Assembly (NCBI RefSeq): GCF_002878395.1
Contig: NC_061120.1
Location: 100,482,227-100,546,226 of the forward strand
From: Capsicum annuum
Taxonomy: Eukaryota; Streptophyta; Magnoliopsida; Solanales; Solanaceae
Direction: 5' to 3'
Length of the DNA: 64,000 bases
In this document: positions 46,861 through 58,849 of the stretch, one piece after another
How the letters are laid out: each line of letters begins with the position of its first letter
How positions within the stretch are numbered: position 1 is the first letter of the stretch
Program-made: the position numbers and the translations under genes
Notes under the pieces: model-generated
Database searches by the model: none
Told to the model about the DNA's origin: nothing
Seen by the model: the letters and a program-made list of their open reading frames with translations, nothing else

Positions 46861-49800
46861 GAACTTTTGGGCATCTTGATTTCACAAAAGCTCTGTGTGA
46901 CTTGAGAGCCAATATAAACTTGATGCTGCTTGCTGTGTATAAGAAATTGGGTTTGAGGGATCCTACTCCCACAAACATGAGATTAGTTATGGCTGACAGG
47001 TCTGTGAAGCAGCCCATAGGGATTCTATATGAGTATTAGTTAAGGTGGCCAGTTTCATAGTTTTGGCTGATTTTGTCATTCTCGATTATGAGGTGGATTT
47101 TGAAGTGCCCATAATCTTGGGTTGACCTTTCCTCACAATCGGGAGTGTACTTATTGATTTGAGGGCAAATGTACTACTATTTAGATTGAATGATGAAGTA
47201 GTTTGATTCGATGTATGCCAGTCCATGAAACAGCATAAAGATATGAGCGTATTTTCTATTGTGGATTTTTATTATGAGGAGGAGCAGGAAGTGCCTATAG
47301 AAGAAAAATTTATTGTGGAGACTTTAGCTGCTGTATTGATAAACTTTAATCATGATGGTATGGAAGATTATGAGAAGACAGTGTGTTCCTTAAAGGGCAT
47401 GGGGTCTTATTTATATACACACAAGAAGTTGGATCTAGACTTGAAAAATTATCTAAGTCCACCTGCTAAGCCTTCTATAGAAAATCCACCTACCTTGGAG
47501 CTGAAGAAGTTGCCCGGTCATTTAAGGTACGAGTTCCTAGGCAGTGGGAATACATTACCTGTGATTATTGTTGCTGATCTGGGTGAGCAACAGGTGAAAG
47601 CTCTCATCTCTATTCTTAAGAGATATAAGAGGTCTATTGGTTGGACGATTGCAGACATCATCAGGATCCCTCCTGGTATATGTATACATAAGATTCAGCT
47701 AGAGGAGGATTATGTTTCAACTATTGATCATCAGTATTTTCTAAACCCACCTATGTAAGAGGTGGTAAAGAAAGAAATCATCAAGTTGATAGACACAAGA
47801 GTAGTATATCACATTTTAGAGAGTAAATGGGTGAGTGCTATTCAGTGCGTGCCCAAGAAAGGGAGAACGATAGTTATGGCTAACGAGCAGAATGAGTTAA
47901 TCTAAATCAGGCCCATTACTGGGTGGAGGGTGTGTATGGATTATAGAAAACTCAACTCGTGGACATTGAAGGACCACTTTCCAATGCCTTTCTTGGATCA
48001 GATGCTTGATCGACTAGCGAGAAGGGGTTGGTACTATGTCTTAGATGGGTATTATGGTTACAACTAGGTTTTTATTGCTCCTGAAGATCAAGAAAAGACG
48101 ACATTCACGTGCCCATAGAGTACATTTTCTTTTAAGAGGATGCCTTTTGGTTTGTGTAATGCACCCACCACTTTTTAGCGGTGCATGATGTCGATATTTT
48201 CTGATATTATTGAAGACACCTTGGAGGTGCTTAGGGATGATTTCTCGGTTGTCGGTGATTCTTTTGAGCTCTGCTTGCTGAATATTAGTCTGGCGTTGCA
48301 GCGGTGTCAAGAGTTCAACCTTGCCCTTAACTGGTAAAAGTGGCACTTCATGGTGAAGGAAGACATTGTTCTCAGTCATAAAATTTTAGCTAAAGGTATT
48401 GAGGTAGATAAGGCAAAGGTTGAAGTGATTGAGAAACTACCTTCCCCTATCTCAGTCAAAGGGGTATGCAACTTTTCTGGTCATGCGGGGTTCTACCTCA
48501 AATTTATAAAAGACTTCTCAAAGATTGTAAACCCGCTTTGCAAACTTCTAGCGAAGGAGGATAAGTTCACTTTTGATGATGATTGCTAAAAGGATTTTGA
48601 ATGCCTTAAGCTGAAACTAGTGGAGGCTCCAATTATTGTTGCTCTTGATTGGACAAAATCATTCAATATTATATGTGATGCCAATGAAGTGACACTTAGA
48701 GCTGTTCTTGGCCAAAAGAAAGAGAAGCTTTTCCATCCAATATATTATGAAAGTAAGGCCTTGAATGAGGCTTAAAATCATTATACCGTGACTGAGTAGG
48801 AGCTTCTAGCAGTTGTGTATACTTTTGAGAAGTTCCGGGCATATTTGTTAGTACCAAGGTAGTGGTGCACACTGGCCATTCTGCCTTGAGGTACTTAATG
48901 GAAAAAAAAGGATGCTAAGCTAAGGTTGATCTGGTAGGTATTTCTACTTCAAGAATTTGACTTTGAAGTCAAGGATAGAAAGGGATGTGAGAATTAGGTA
49001 GCAGACCACTTATCCAGACTCGAAGGCGAGCAAGTAGTCAAGAAGGAGCTAGATAATGATGATTCCTTTTAGGATGAGAAAGTATTAGCTGCAGTGCTAA
49101 AAAAAGTACCTTGGTATGATAACTTTGTGAACTATGTGGTAAGTGAAGTGATGCTAGAGAATCTTTCCTTTCATCAAAAGAAAAAGTTTCTCCATGATGT
49201 GACACATTATTTTTGGGATGAGCCGTATCTGTTTCAGTAGTGTGAGGATGGAATTATTAGGCGGTGTATCCCAGAAGTAGATATGTTGAGTATACGAGAA
49301 GCGAGTCATGCTTCCCCAGTTGGAGGTCACCATGTAGGTGATCGGACTGCAAGGAAAGTGCTTCAAAGTGGCTATTATTGGCCCTTCTTGATCAAAGATG
49401 CCTATGAGTTCGTGAAGAGACGTGACTAATGTCAAAGGCAAGAGACCATCTCAAAGAACCATGAGATGCCAATGTCTAAAATACTGGAGGTAGAATTATT
49501 TGATGTTTGGGGTATTGATTTCATGCAGTCCTTCGTGAGCTCATTCGAGATGAAGTACATATTAGTTACCGTTGACTATGTGTCAAAATGGGTTGAGGTA
49601 GTGGCTCTAGAAGATAATAAAGGAAAGAGAGTTGTTGTATTCTTAAGGAGAAATATCTTCTCTCGCTTTAGGGTACCACGGACCATCATAAGCGATAGGC
49701 GATCACACTTATCCAACAAGATGTTCAGAGCCGCCTTAGCAAAATATGGAGTAAATTAGCATAAGGTGGCTACTCCATACCACCTACACACTAGTGGGAA

Positions 49801-50389
49801 GGTGGAAATCTCTAATCAAGAGATCAAAACCATCCTTACCTAGACCGTAAGTGCTAGTAGGAAAGATTGGTCTAGGAAGATGGACGATGCCTTATAGGCG
49901 TATAAAATATCTTTTAAGACACCATTTGGCATGTCACCATACCAATTGGTTTATGGCAAAGCATGTCATTTGTCGATTGAGCTGGAGTATAAAGTATTGT
50001 GGGCACTAAAGCAGCTTAATATGAACTGGAAGGAGGCAGCGTATATGAGACTAGGGCAGCTGAATGAGATGGATGAGTTCCATCTTAGAGCTTATGAAAG
50101 AGCTGACTTATACAAAGAAAGAATAAAGAAGTACCATGACCGCAGAATCAGAAAGAGGGATTTTCAGAAAGGCGACTTGGTGCCCCTCTTTAACTCCAGA
50201 CTCAAGATTTTTCTAGGTAAGCTCAAATCCAAATGGTCTGGCCCATTTAAAGTCAATCAAGTTTACTTATCTGGAGTAGTGGAACTTGAAAATAAAAATA
50301 AAAGTGTCTTCAAGGTTAATGTGCAGTGTGTGAAACTGTATATCGATCCAATGGACTCGATAAAGTGTTTCTACTATCTATCTCGATGA
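46861..50389 (+). pseudogene. pol of the Athila-like element: PR, RT, RH, IN (broken)
   Basis: Protease at 46870-47190: CDLRANINLMLL stands where the family has a DxGAS-type active site, so it looks mutated. The open stretch 47225-47758 is the protease-RT linker and RT start, with LPGHLRYEFLGSGNTLPVII. RT runs to about 48590: GWRVCMDYRKLNSWTLKDHFP, FKRMPFGLCNAPTTF, then LRDDFSVV where an F/Y-x-DD motif is expected, so the first active-site residues differ. RNase H is at 48600-49060 (IICDANEVTLRAVLGQ, VADHLSRLEGE). Integrase is at 49080-50389: HH-CC-like start, [22 protein letters not shown], then KVEISNQEIKTIL. A C-terminal SH3-like part is [15 protein letters not shown]...[11 protein letters not shown]. 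At least 15 in-frame stops. Confidence 0.88.
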
Positions 50390-51934
50390 AGTCTGAGTAA
50401 TCGAGATAACTGCGTCATGCCGTGATGATAAATCAGGTGCTAGTGGGAGGCAGCCCATAGTGTGTTGTTGTAAAACATTTGCTGTTATTTTGTTGCTTAG
50501 AGCATTTTTTATGTGCTTGTGAAGTGTGTAGGATTGAAAATACAGCAAAAGAAGGAGTAATACAACTGGAAAAAGGGTTGACGGCCAAATTGGAGGACCA
50601 CCAGTTACCCGATAGACCACTATTTGCTCCGTCAACTAGATGCTAAAAATCTGAGTCACTGAAGCAAAAGTGATGATGAAATTGGTGGACCACCAATTAC
50701 CTGAAGGGCCACCATTTCCTCTGTCAAAAAGATGCTGAAAATCTGAGTCACTGGAACAAAAGTGATGGTGAAATTGGTGGACCATCACTAATTTGGTAAA
50801 CAACCATATTGACTATTGAAATTAAGCTGAGTTACCCATGTTATGATAAGGTACAACGACCAAAGTGGTGGACCGTCACAAATTTGGTGGACCACAATAT
50901 TGACCGTCACAATTAAACTGAGTTAGTCATGTTTTGGTAAGATACGACAGCCAAACTGGTGGTCCGTCGAATGTCCGACGGATCATCGATGCAGCCGTCG
51001 CTGTTACCCTATTACCTAGTTGGGTCGGGTTAAAATTGATGCTTATTTAAGTGACCCATACTTGACCCAAATGATTTTAAAGAGGTAGAAAGAGTGGTTA
51101 CATAGATTGTAACCTTTTCAACTTCTTCAACTAACCAAATCCCTTTGGATTCAAAGAATCTGAAGGTATTTTCTCTTTCTAGGACTCTCCATATCTTTTA
51201 TTTTTCCCTATTAAAGCAAACCCACTCTTTTCGGTATCTTCATCACAAACAATCTTGAGAGAAATTCCTAAAGTTTTAAGTTAAGTTTGTTTTTTCATAA
51301 AGTGCAAGCAAGCAAGAAAGAAGCTACCGTTGAACCAAGGTATGAGCACAACCATGAACTTCTCTTTTTGGATTGCAAAAGCATGAAATGAATTAGTGGT
51401 TCATTATTGAAATTCCATCTCGTGTTTTCCTTTTGCTTTGTGTTGCTTTGAGTTCCTTTGTGTTTAATATACACTGTTAGTTGAAGTTTGAGTAATTCAT
51501 ACATTTAAAAGTGGGACAATTTATGCATAAATGTGAACTTGATGTCAATTATTTCTAAAAAATCAGGTTTGTATACTAAATGTTTGACAAAATACCAAAC
51601 TGAAAGCATAATCTGGAGAGGGGATGAGATGATCAAAATGGTGGACCGTTAGTTTTGCAATGGACTACCATAAAGACCATTGAAAAGACCTCAGAAGTGA
51701 TACCTACTGGAAAAGATGCGATGGGCCAAATGGTGGACTGTCAATTTTTTGACGGACCACTATATGGACCGTCGCAACACTCTGAAGTCTCAGATATTTT
51801 GGATAGGACCTGACGGCTCACCTGGTGGACCACCAGCTACCTGATGGACCACCAGTGTGGCCATCAAATCAATGTTTTTACTGTTTAGGCTATTTTGGCA
51901 TTGTAAACTGATTTCTTACTTCCTTTTTAGGCAT
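50390..51934 (+). repeat. Repeat-rich spacer after pol, carrying the LTR's GGTGGACC words
   Basis: Non-coding. Two clusters (50575-51000 and 51637-51870) hold units of about 100 bp with GGTGGACCACCA, GGTGGACCGTCAC, GACGGACCAC, TGACCGTCACAATTAAACTGAG and CTGAGTCACTG-type words, the same motif as in both LTRs but with different surroundings. Between them lies a leader-like part (51050-51630) with CCAAGGTATGAG near 51335 (possible splice donor) and GTTTGAGTAATTC. The open frame 51295-51504 is not a gene. Confidence 0.75.
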
Positions 51935-53956
51935 TATGGCTTGAAAACTTCCACGAAATAGAGGAGGAATATCTCAAAGGGGTAGAGGTGAACCTGCACT
52001 TACTTACAACACTAGGCAATGTGAAAGAGAAATTCCCATACTCGCCCAGTCTAAAAAGGAGAAAGATAGCAGCACTAGCCGTACCAACTCGAGCCCAGAC
52101 GAGGCAATGGTTCCTAAACTCCACCCGAGTCTACTGAGGTTGAAACTGAATCCGCTAACGTAGGAGAACAAATAAAAGTGACTGATGTAGACACTGAACC
52201 TGAGGATGCTAATATTATCAAACATAAGGATCCTGAAGTTCAGGAGGCAATTAGATAATAGATAGAGCGAGCAAGGATGAAATTCTATGATGGATTTACA
52301 CCTACAACAAGAGGGATCAAAAGGCCATTTGCTGAGGAACATCAGATAGTGACAATGGATTTGCATGAATATCCTGAGTTGGAACATTGTTTCAACGATT
52401 ATGAACTAGCATGGATGAGCAGGCCACTTGGATCGTATCAAAAGAATTGTGTAAGAGATTTCTTTTCTAATTATCTGGTATTAGTAAAGAAGGACTGTCC
52501 AAAGGAGTTATCAGTTGCAAACTTGATAAATAGAGAGTCAGTACCTATCTGAGGAGTCAATGTCGACGTTTTAGCGTGAAGAATCAATAGGATGCTGTTT
52601 GGGCCAGAGTATGAAGCTCCACCCGCTATGCTTGATCTTGAGTATAGGTTGAGAACTGCATCAACTTAGAGGCCTTGGGGGCCTACATTATTGACAGATA
52701 ATGGTAACCCCTCTTGGGTGACCAATCCACGTGAGCGCATTATAAAATATTCCATTAGCTTCAAGGTTAATTTCTGGTGGGCTGTTGTTCATTTAAGGCT
52801 GATGCCAACAAAAGGTGATGAAAATTTAAATAAACACAGAGCTGTATTGGTGGCCAGTTTTGTTGAAGGGCTACAGATTGACTTCATCTAGATTATTATA
52901 GATGAGATATTCATAAGGGCACATAAAGCCGCCAGCGCATTATCGTTCCCATGCTTGATCACAGAGTTATGTAGGCAAGCAAGTGTACCTCTGATCATGG
53001 AGTTGACAACGCAGTCCAAGCTACACATAGACAAGACATTGAGAAGTTGAAAGATGACTCAAAATTCGAGATATGTGTCACCAAGCCTCCTGCTTACCAG
53101 AGTCAATCTGCACCAACTCTCGATGCTACCAAAATTCCTGCAGGCATGCCTTTGACTATCATCACTTATATTCTACCTGAGTATGTGCCTCTAAGTACAT
53201 CTATAGGGTTGAGTGCTACACCATCTATGGGTAGATCAGACTTTGCCGAATACAGGTTAACATAGGAAAATTTTGCCAAATTGGTGAAGCTGCAAAAGAG
53301 GTTTCAGAAATAGTTAGATAAATGGGCGTTCGAATTCAAGACTTTTGTTGACTAAATAGTAGCTGAGGCAATTCGTCTATTCCAAAATATTCAGATGAGG
53401 ATGGAAAACATAGAGCACTGCATCAACAAAAGGCTTGATGTACTGTCCCTCTCGAATCTTGCCAAGCTTATGGCTAAATTTTGAGCAGGCGAATGCTGAT
53501 ATAGCAGAGTTAAAGGGAAGGCAACCACAACAAACAATTTTTGACCTAGCCTTAGTGGTGAGTGATGATGATGAGGGCATTGTGGACCTAATGGGAAGAC
53601 CTATGAAAGATAAAGAAAAGCAACAAATGGATGAACGAGCTACAAAGAAAGTAGAAAAGAGGAGAAAAATAGCAGCAATGATATTGGAGCAAAAAGAACA
53701 ACATGATCTGAAGAGAGCTCGAAAGGAATCAAATAAAGATGAAGAAAAGAGAAAGAAGAAATAAGAAGATAAAGTAGCAGGAGTATCTACTAGTGCTACC
53801 CCAGCGAGGGGGCAAAGTTTAGGCTCAGTCTGAGAGATGATTCCTCCTATTCTGTAGGGTGAGGTTTTGAGTTCCCCTACCACCATAGGGGACAGCATTT
53901 CACCAGGTGAGGACATAGGAGCCTTACCATACTTCACATACACTTCAGATAAATAA
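51935..53956 (+). pseudogene. Extra 3' ORF of the Athila-like element (function unknown, broken)
   Basis: A separate gene after integrase, where Athila elements have their so-called env-like ORF. Starts at the ATG at 51935 with a second-residue-but-one stop, then RNRGGISQRGRGEP (basic, Gly/Arg-rich). A frameshift near 52115 follows. The main domain is ARMKFYDGFTPTTRGIKRPF to PKELSVANLINRESVPI (52270-52550), then GPEYEAPPAMLDLEYRLR and WVTNPRERIIKYSISFK (to about 52890), with stops. The C-terminal part is highly charged and Lys/Glu-rich, probably coiled coil (53600-53760). No signal peptide, no clear membrane helix and no glycoprotein-like cysteine pattern is seen. It resembles proteins labelled 'putative plant transposon protein' in annotations; I cannot confirm this without a search. 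Confidence 0.7.
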
Positions 53957-55530
53957 GAGGCAATACAAGTATACCTACTCTTTTGTACTTTAATTTAATG
54001 CTTTGAGGACAATGTATATATTTTTCTGTGGGGGGTGGTGTACTTGTACCATGGGGGGTTGTGTTACCGATATTTTAACCCTACTATGTGCTATCTAGGA
54101 GAATCGACATGTCTAGGATCAAGTAAAGTTTGAAGTTACAGTTTTTTTTCTAGGTTTAACTTTAGGTTTGCATTTTTCTTATTTTTAAGTATGTTGTTAA
54201 TGTTGGTCCATGAAATAAAAGTGTTGTTTGTGTTAGTATCTTGTTGTGAAAATGGATGATGAATAATGTTGGCATCAAGCTAGGACTATTTCCATATGAC
54301 TATTTACTTTTTTCTCCTAGGATATGTGATCATGTTTACTTATGTCTCCTAGGATATGTGATCAACTGTTAGTGAATATATAGTTGGCATTAACTTATAA
54401 ATACACATGACATGTGATGCAAATCTTAAGAATAATATAATAAGTTTGACTCAATTACCGTTGTGTATACGAGTATTTGTATTATTTCTTATATAGTATA
54501 GTACCTAGAACTTGCCTGGTTTAATTGATGCTATTCTGTAGTTGATGAGATAAGAAGGGATGATAGGACACCTTGTATTTTTAGTTCACTCAGCCAAAGT
54601 AATTAAACCTAACAATTTTTTTTCTATTTTGAACCCTTCTTTGAGCCTTTGTCAATTTTTCTTCATTACCAAGAATTCTAGTTAACTCTCTTTAAGCTGT
54701 TGACACCTAGCGCTGGCCCAGGCCTAATAGTGGGAAATGTGTACCTATATTTAAGCAAAACACCTAAGTTGAGGGTGGCTATTGTAGGGATGTTAACCTT
54801 CTGATTGAAAGTTGGTCTATAATTTAAATTAGAGCATTTGGCTCTGGTCTATTCAAGACAATGTGCACCTTGACTTATTGCATAAGCCTAAGTTAAGGGT
54901 GGTTGATGCTTGTGTATGTGTATATATATATACATATATATATATAAAGAAAAAAAGGGGTTATTGTGGTAAAGCATGAATGAGCGAGAAAAGCTTGAGT
55001 AAGCTAGCAAAGCAACAACCTTGGTTGGAAGAATTCGAAGGCAAAGAGAGTTAACACCTAGTATTTAATCACTTTTGCCCAAAATTCCTTCTTGACCTAG
55101 CCTGATACCTCATTACTAGCCTAGAAAAGACCTGCTTGATCTTAGAACTCAGTTATATGGGGGGCATTAGATGATAAAGGCAAGTTATGGGTGTATGCAC
55201 TATGTTTGTAACTTCTTTGATGAGCAAGAGAGTTTTGATATGTATCCACAAAATATAATGAGTGGTGGATTTCCTTGATTGTGAGGGCAACCTAAGTCAT
55301 ACTTAATTTGGCTGATCTCTGTAGATTCTTATATCCATGTTGTGTAGATGAATTGAATTTGAAACAATGCCGGTTATGGACTCTGACATGTTATACCATA
55401 TGATTTGGATGACAAGTGAATGGTTGTGTGAAAACTGGTTCAGTAGTAAATGCCCATCATTGTATTGTCCTTATTTGTAATTTAGTGCTGAGTTACTTAA
55501 GAACAAGCAATTATCTTAAGTTGAGGGTGT
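53957..55530 (+). other. 3' spacer of the Athila-like element and polypurine tract
   Basis: Non-coding stretch with GTGGGGGGTGGTG (54030), ATGGGGGGTTGTG (54050), repeated CTCCTAGGATATGTGATCA (54320-54365) and a (TA)n run at 54920-54945. It ends TTAAGTTGAGGGTGT (55516-55530), the purine-rich primer just before the 3' LTR. The minus-strand frame 55516-55719 crosses the LTR border and is not a gene. Confidence 0.7.
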
Positions 55531-57094
55531 TGATGTTCTGGATTTTGATGGAACATGTTGCATTTTTTTCTTAGGAAAATTGCATTTTTTCAAGCAGCCA
55601 AGGTTACATTTAATGCTGGGTTTTAGTATTTTAGGGTAAGGAGATAGCTGAAGGAAAAGACTCATAAAATTAGTAAAAAAACACTTTTGACGGTCAAAAT
55701 GGTAAACCACCAGTCTCATGATGGACCACCAACTTAATCGTCAGGCCCAAACAGAACCCATAATTTTAGAAGACTCAGCAATGACCCATGTGGTGACCAC
55801 CAGTCTTGCGATAGGCCACCACTTTAGTTGTTAGTGCTAAGAACCTGGAATCCTGAAACATCCAGTGATGGCTCATATGGTGGACCGTCAGTCTTGCGAT
55901 GAATAGTGCTAAGCAGAACTTGCCTCTGTAGGCTCATAAGTAATGGCACCATATGGTGAACCGTCAATCTTGTGATGGACCACCACTTTGGCCGTCACTG
56001 CTAAGAAGAGCATAACTTTCAAGGATCATTAGTGACGACTAATATGGTAGACCGTCAGAATTATGACGGACCACCACTTTGGCCGTCACTTTGGACACGG
56101 TTTTTATAATTTCAAATTTTAAACATTTTTGGCTGGGAATATATAAATACCCCGTTTTAGGTTTTATGTTTACCTTTTTATCATTTATCAGAGTTTCTAT
56201 ACTTGAAACATATTGTATATAGTTTTTCTTTGAGATTCATTCTAGAATTGTGGATCTAGATTCCATTATCATTTTCTCCATTGAAGATTTAAGAACAATA
56301 ATTATGACTTTTGTAAGTAAATTTTGAATTAATTTATGAATAACACAATGACTACTTCTCTTTCTATGATGGAGAGGTGTGGCTAAGCTCCCATAACTAG
56401 GATTATGGGAGTCTTGATGTGAATAGCTGATTGAGGGTTGTAAATCTAGTAGATTCCCATGATTAATTGATATTGCATAAACCCTTCTTCACTTTAATAA
56501 CTTTTCTTGGTTGCAAACTTGAAAAGTGAGCCCAAGACCATCACGTGTTTGAATAGAAAAGTGTTTGATGGAAAAAACAAGGGTTTACATAAATCTAAAG
56601 TCTTTAACCTTTGGATAGAGGGTATATGCCTTAACCGGATCAACCCATGTGATAATATAGTTGAATAAGTAATACATTCCTTAAGATTGAAAGAATTAAG
56701 GGATAAGCTACTCATTTAGGTTGAGAAACTAATGGTTAAACCATAGAATTCAATTACTCTTGCAATTAGAATTGTTCATTAGGAATCCAAAATAGGTCAA
56801 AACCCTAGATGCTTAAGCATCTTGGTAACCATAACTCTAGTTTAACTTCTCTCACTGAATTACTATTTGTAATACAATTGACAATTGGATTACTTTTTGT
56901 AACAAACATTTGAATACAATTGATAATCAAAACCCCTACTTTATTCTGGAACCCTTGATCAACAGTCAAATAACAACCACAATACTTAGTGAGCATAGTA
57001 TTCCCTGTGGGATTCGACACCCAACCCAGTTGGGTTCTATATTTGACAGCTACCGCGAACACTTTCTAACGAGAGTTGTAATTTGGGCGTATCA
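55531..57094 (+). repeat. 3' LTR of the Athila-like element (1564 bp)
   Basis: TGATGTTCTGG to GGGCGTATCA, followed by ATAAT. Same plan as 43189-44736: word zone (55687-56090), TATATAAATA at 56140-56149, and the same terminal text. The clearest hairpin is 56046-56057 with 56064-56075 (loop GAATTA). Frames at 56494, 56805 and 56910 are LTR sequence. Confidence 0.92.
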
Positions 57095-57099
57095 ATAAT

Positions 57100-58017
57100 C
57101 ACTTTATGTCCTTGATGCGGCTTAAGCTATGAAATATAAAATATAAATAAGGAAGCTAAAGATAATTAACACAAAATAGGAGATAGAAAGATTGACATAA
57201 GAAACTATAAGAAATTAATAACCATTGAATGTATCAAACTAAAAAACCCTTAATCTAATACATTCAAACAAATATCTTATGTGGGCTAAGAGGGACTCAA
57301 TTCCTTCAAAACCCCTTTTCAATACAAATATTCAATACAACTTCACCAATCACACTCTCACGTGCAATATGCATTTAATATTCAACAAAACCAATGAAAA
57401 TAACCCTAAAAGTAACTATTTATAGTCTATTACAAGGACAAAAATGGCCTATGAGTTAGTTTACCAAAATAGGCTTAAGTAATGATTTTTAGATGACAAG
57501 TCATCAGTAAAGTCACCAATAAGGTGATGACTTATGAACAAGTCGTCAGCAAGGTGATGGCTAATTAACCAAGTTATCACCTCTAGGCGGAAGGTAATTA
57601 TCAACTTGACAAGTTGTCAGTAAAGTCATCCACAAGGTGATGGGTTGTCAATAAGTCGTCAGCAAGGTAATGGCTTATCAACCATGTCATTACCTCTAGG
57701 AAGAAGGTGATTATCAGCTTGACAAGTCATCAGTGAAGTCATCAACAAGGTGATGTCTTATCAAGCAAGTTGTCACCTCTAGGAAGTGGGTCATTTGTTC
57801 CTCCTTTTGACTCGGAGCTATTTATTATGATGTGAAATCCTTTGGAAGGGCTCAAAACATTTCCAAGTACTTCCATCTTCATAAATTATCCTTGAACCAT
57901 TTTTAACTCTCGCGCTTGGCTACTAGTGAATAGTTTTAAAGTGTTTTGAATTGTATCAGGCCTTTAAACATATGACAGATTGTTGGAGACTTATATCGGT
58001 GCTCTTGGGGTATTACA
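57100..58017 (-). repeat. Right LTR of the non-autonomous element, second segment
   Basis: Continues the LTR cut at 43188 and ends GGGGTATTACA. Contains a minus-strand TATA-like GACTATAAATAGT (about 57415-57427) and, just upstream on the minus strand, repeats at 57495-57790. The end (57960-58017) matches the left LTR end at 37490-37546. Confidence 0.8.
57415..57790 (-). promoter_or_regulatory. LTR promoter: repeated GATGACAAGTCATC-type words, then TATA box (minus strand)
   Basis: Three units of about 100 bp (57495-57790) with GATGACAAGTCATC, GACAAGTTGTCAGTAAAGTCA, AAGGTGATG(A/G)C and GTTATCACCTCTAGG. GATGACAAGTCATC is a perfect dyad around AA. On the minus strand the TATA-like GACTATAAATAGT lies about 70 bp downstream. 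Role inferred. Confidence 0.5.
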
Positions 58018-58022
58018 CTTTC

Positions 58023-58480
58023 CTATAACACATGTCTGCCCATAGACATTCTTAGTGATACCAAGATATTCAAGTTCATGTCATTAATTGTCGTGATATG
58101 ATAACCATTTTCACGGATATATTTACAACTTAAGAAGTTTCTTCAACACTTAGGAGAAAACATAAATTTTTTTATGATGAGTTTAACTCCCTTAGGAAAG
58201 ATTATAATATTTTTTTTCGAAGCCTTCAATCAAATTAGCACTACCAGAAATCGTGGTAACATTAATCATGCCCATGTTTAGATGAAAGAAATATTTCTCA
58301 TCTTTGAATATCATTTGTGTAATGCCAGAATCAATCAAATAAATATCTTTACAATTGGACAACTTACTTTGAGAATTATCCATTTCTTCAAATAAAATAA
58401 AACACACAAAATAAATATATTAATTATTTGTGTGACAAAAACTACAAAGTAAAACAGAATAGTAATGTAATAACCTAGTA
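58023..58480 (-). pseudogene. Copia protease and start of pre-integrase region (broken)
   Basis: The open stretch 58192-58407 on the minus strand gives CKDIYLIDSGITQMIF, with the aspartic protease signature DSG, then EKYFFHLNMGMINVTTISGS, typical of copia protease. The part at 58023-58190 continues toward the pre-integrase domain, and the junction with 36033 restores it once the nested element is removed. The protease would cut the gag-pol polyprotein. Stops elsewhere make it inactive. Confidence 0.8.
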
Positions 58481-58849
58481 ATCATTTTTTATTTACAAAA
58501 AAATAACATTCTTTTCCATGCCCTACATAGTTCTTTGTACAAGTAAATATACAACTTTAAAAGTTTAATGTTTACGTTGCTGGATGCAATTTTTTTCTTT
58601 TTGTCTCTAGCAACTCAATTGTTGTATTATCACAAAGATCAACGCTAAATTTTTTTCAATTAAAATAAATCAAATTTAGTTTTAATTATTAATGGACTAC
58701 AAATAAAAATATATCTAAAATAACCAAAATTAAAATACTAGAACTCATGCAAATAACTACTTTTACATGATTCCTTTTTATTCACTAACTCTTATCACTA
58801 AAAAATAAATTAAATATTATTCATTTTTATATATTTATGGAACCATCAC
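58481..58849 (-). other. Low-complexity AT-rich segment within the copia internal region
   Basis: Between the protease and gag parts. I see no coherent coding; it could be a decayed protein stretch or a small AT-rich insertion. Confidence 0.4.

Larger units (their letters stand above)
43189..57094 (+). mobile_element. Athila-like Ty3/gypsy element, plus strand (13.9 kb)
   Basis: Complete outline: 5' LTR 43189-44736, tRNA-Asp-type primer site 44742-44759, gag, protease, RT, RNase H, integrase to 50389, a repeat-rich spacer, an extra ORF (51935-53956), a second spacer, and 3' LTR 55531-57094. Perfect ATAAT site duplication (43184-43188 and 57095-57099). LTR ends TGATGTTC...ATATCA/GTATCA. The Asp primer site, large size and ORF after integrase fit the Athila lineage. 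All frames carry stops and frameshifts. Confidence 0.92.
36034..58017 (-). mobile_element. Non-autonomous gypsy-type LTR element, minus strand, with nested Athila-like insertion
   Basis: Ends TGTAATGCCCCGAG and GGGGTATTACA, flanked by CTTTT (36029-36033) and CTTTC (58018-58022), a site duplication with one mismatch. Left (3') LTR 36034-37546; right (5') LTR 40146-43188 plus 57100-58017. The internal region 37547-40145 (2.6 kb) has a Met-tRNA primer site at its right and a polypurine-like tract at its left, but no recognisable gag or pol. It resembles a LARD-type element moved by a partner's enzymes. The LTRs are unequal: about 1.5 versus 4.0 kb after removing the Athila-like insertion. Confidence 0.82.

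Noticed and set aside
47225..47758. 177-residue frame as an independent gene
   Set aside because: It is the protease-RT linker and start of RT of the Athila-like pol, continuous in meaning with the sequences on both sides.
51935..53956. Calling the extra ORF an envelope gene
   Set aside because: Position alone suggests it; no signal peptide, transmembrane helix or cysteine pattern is visible, and the protein is charged and low in hydrophobic segments.
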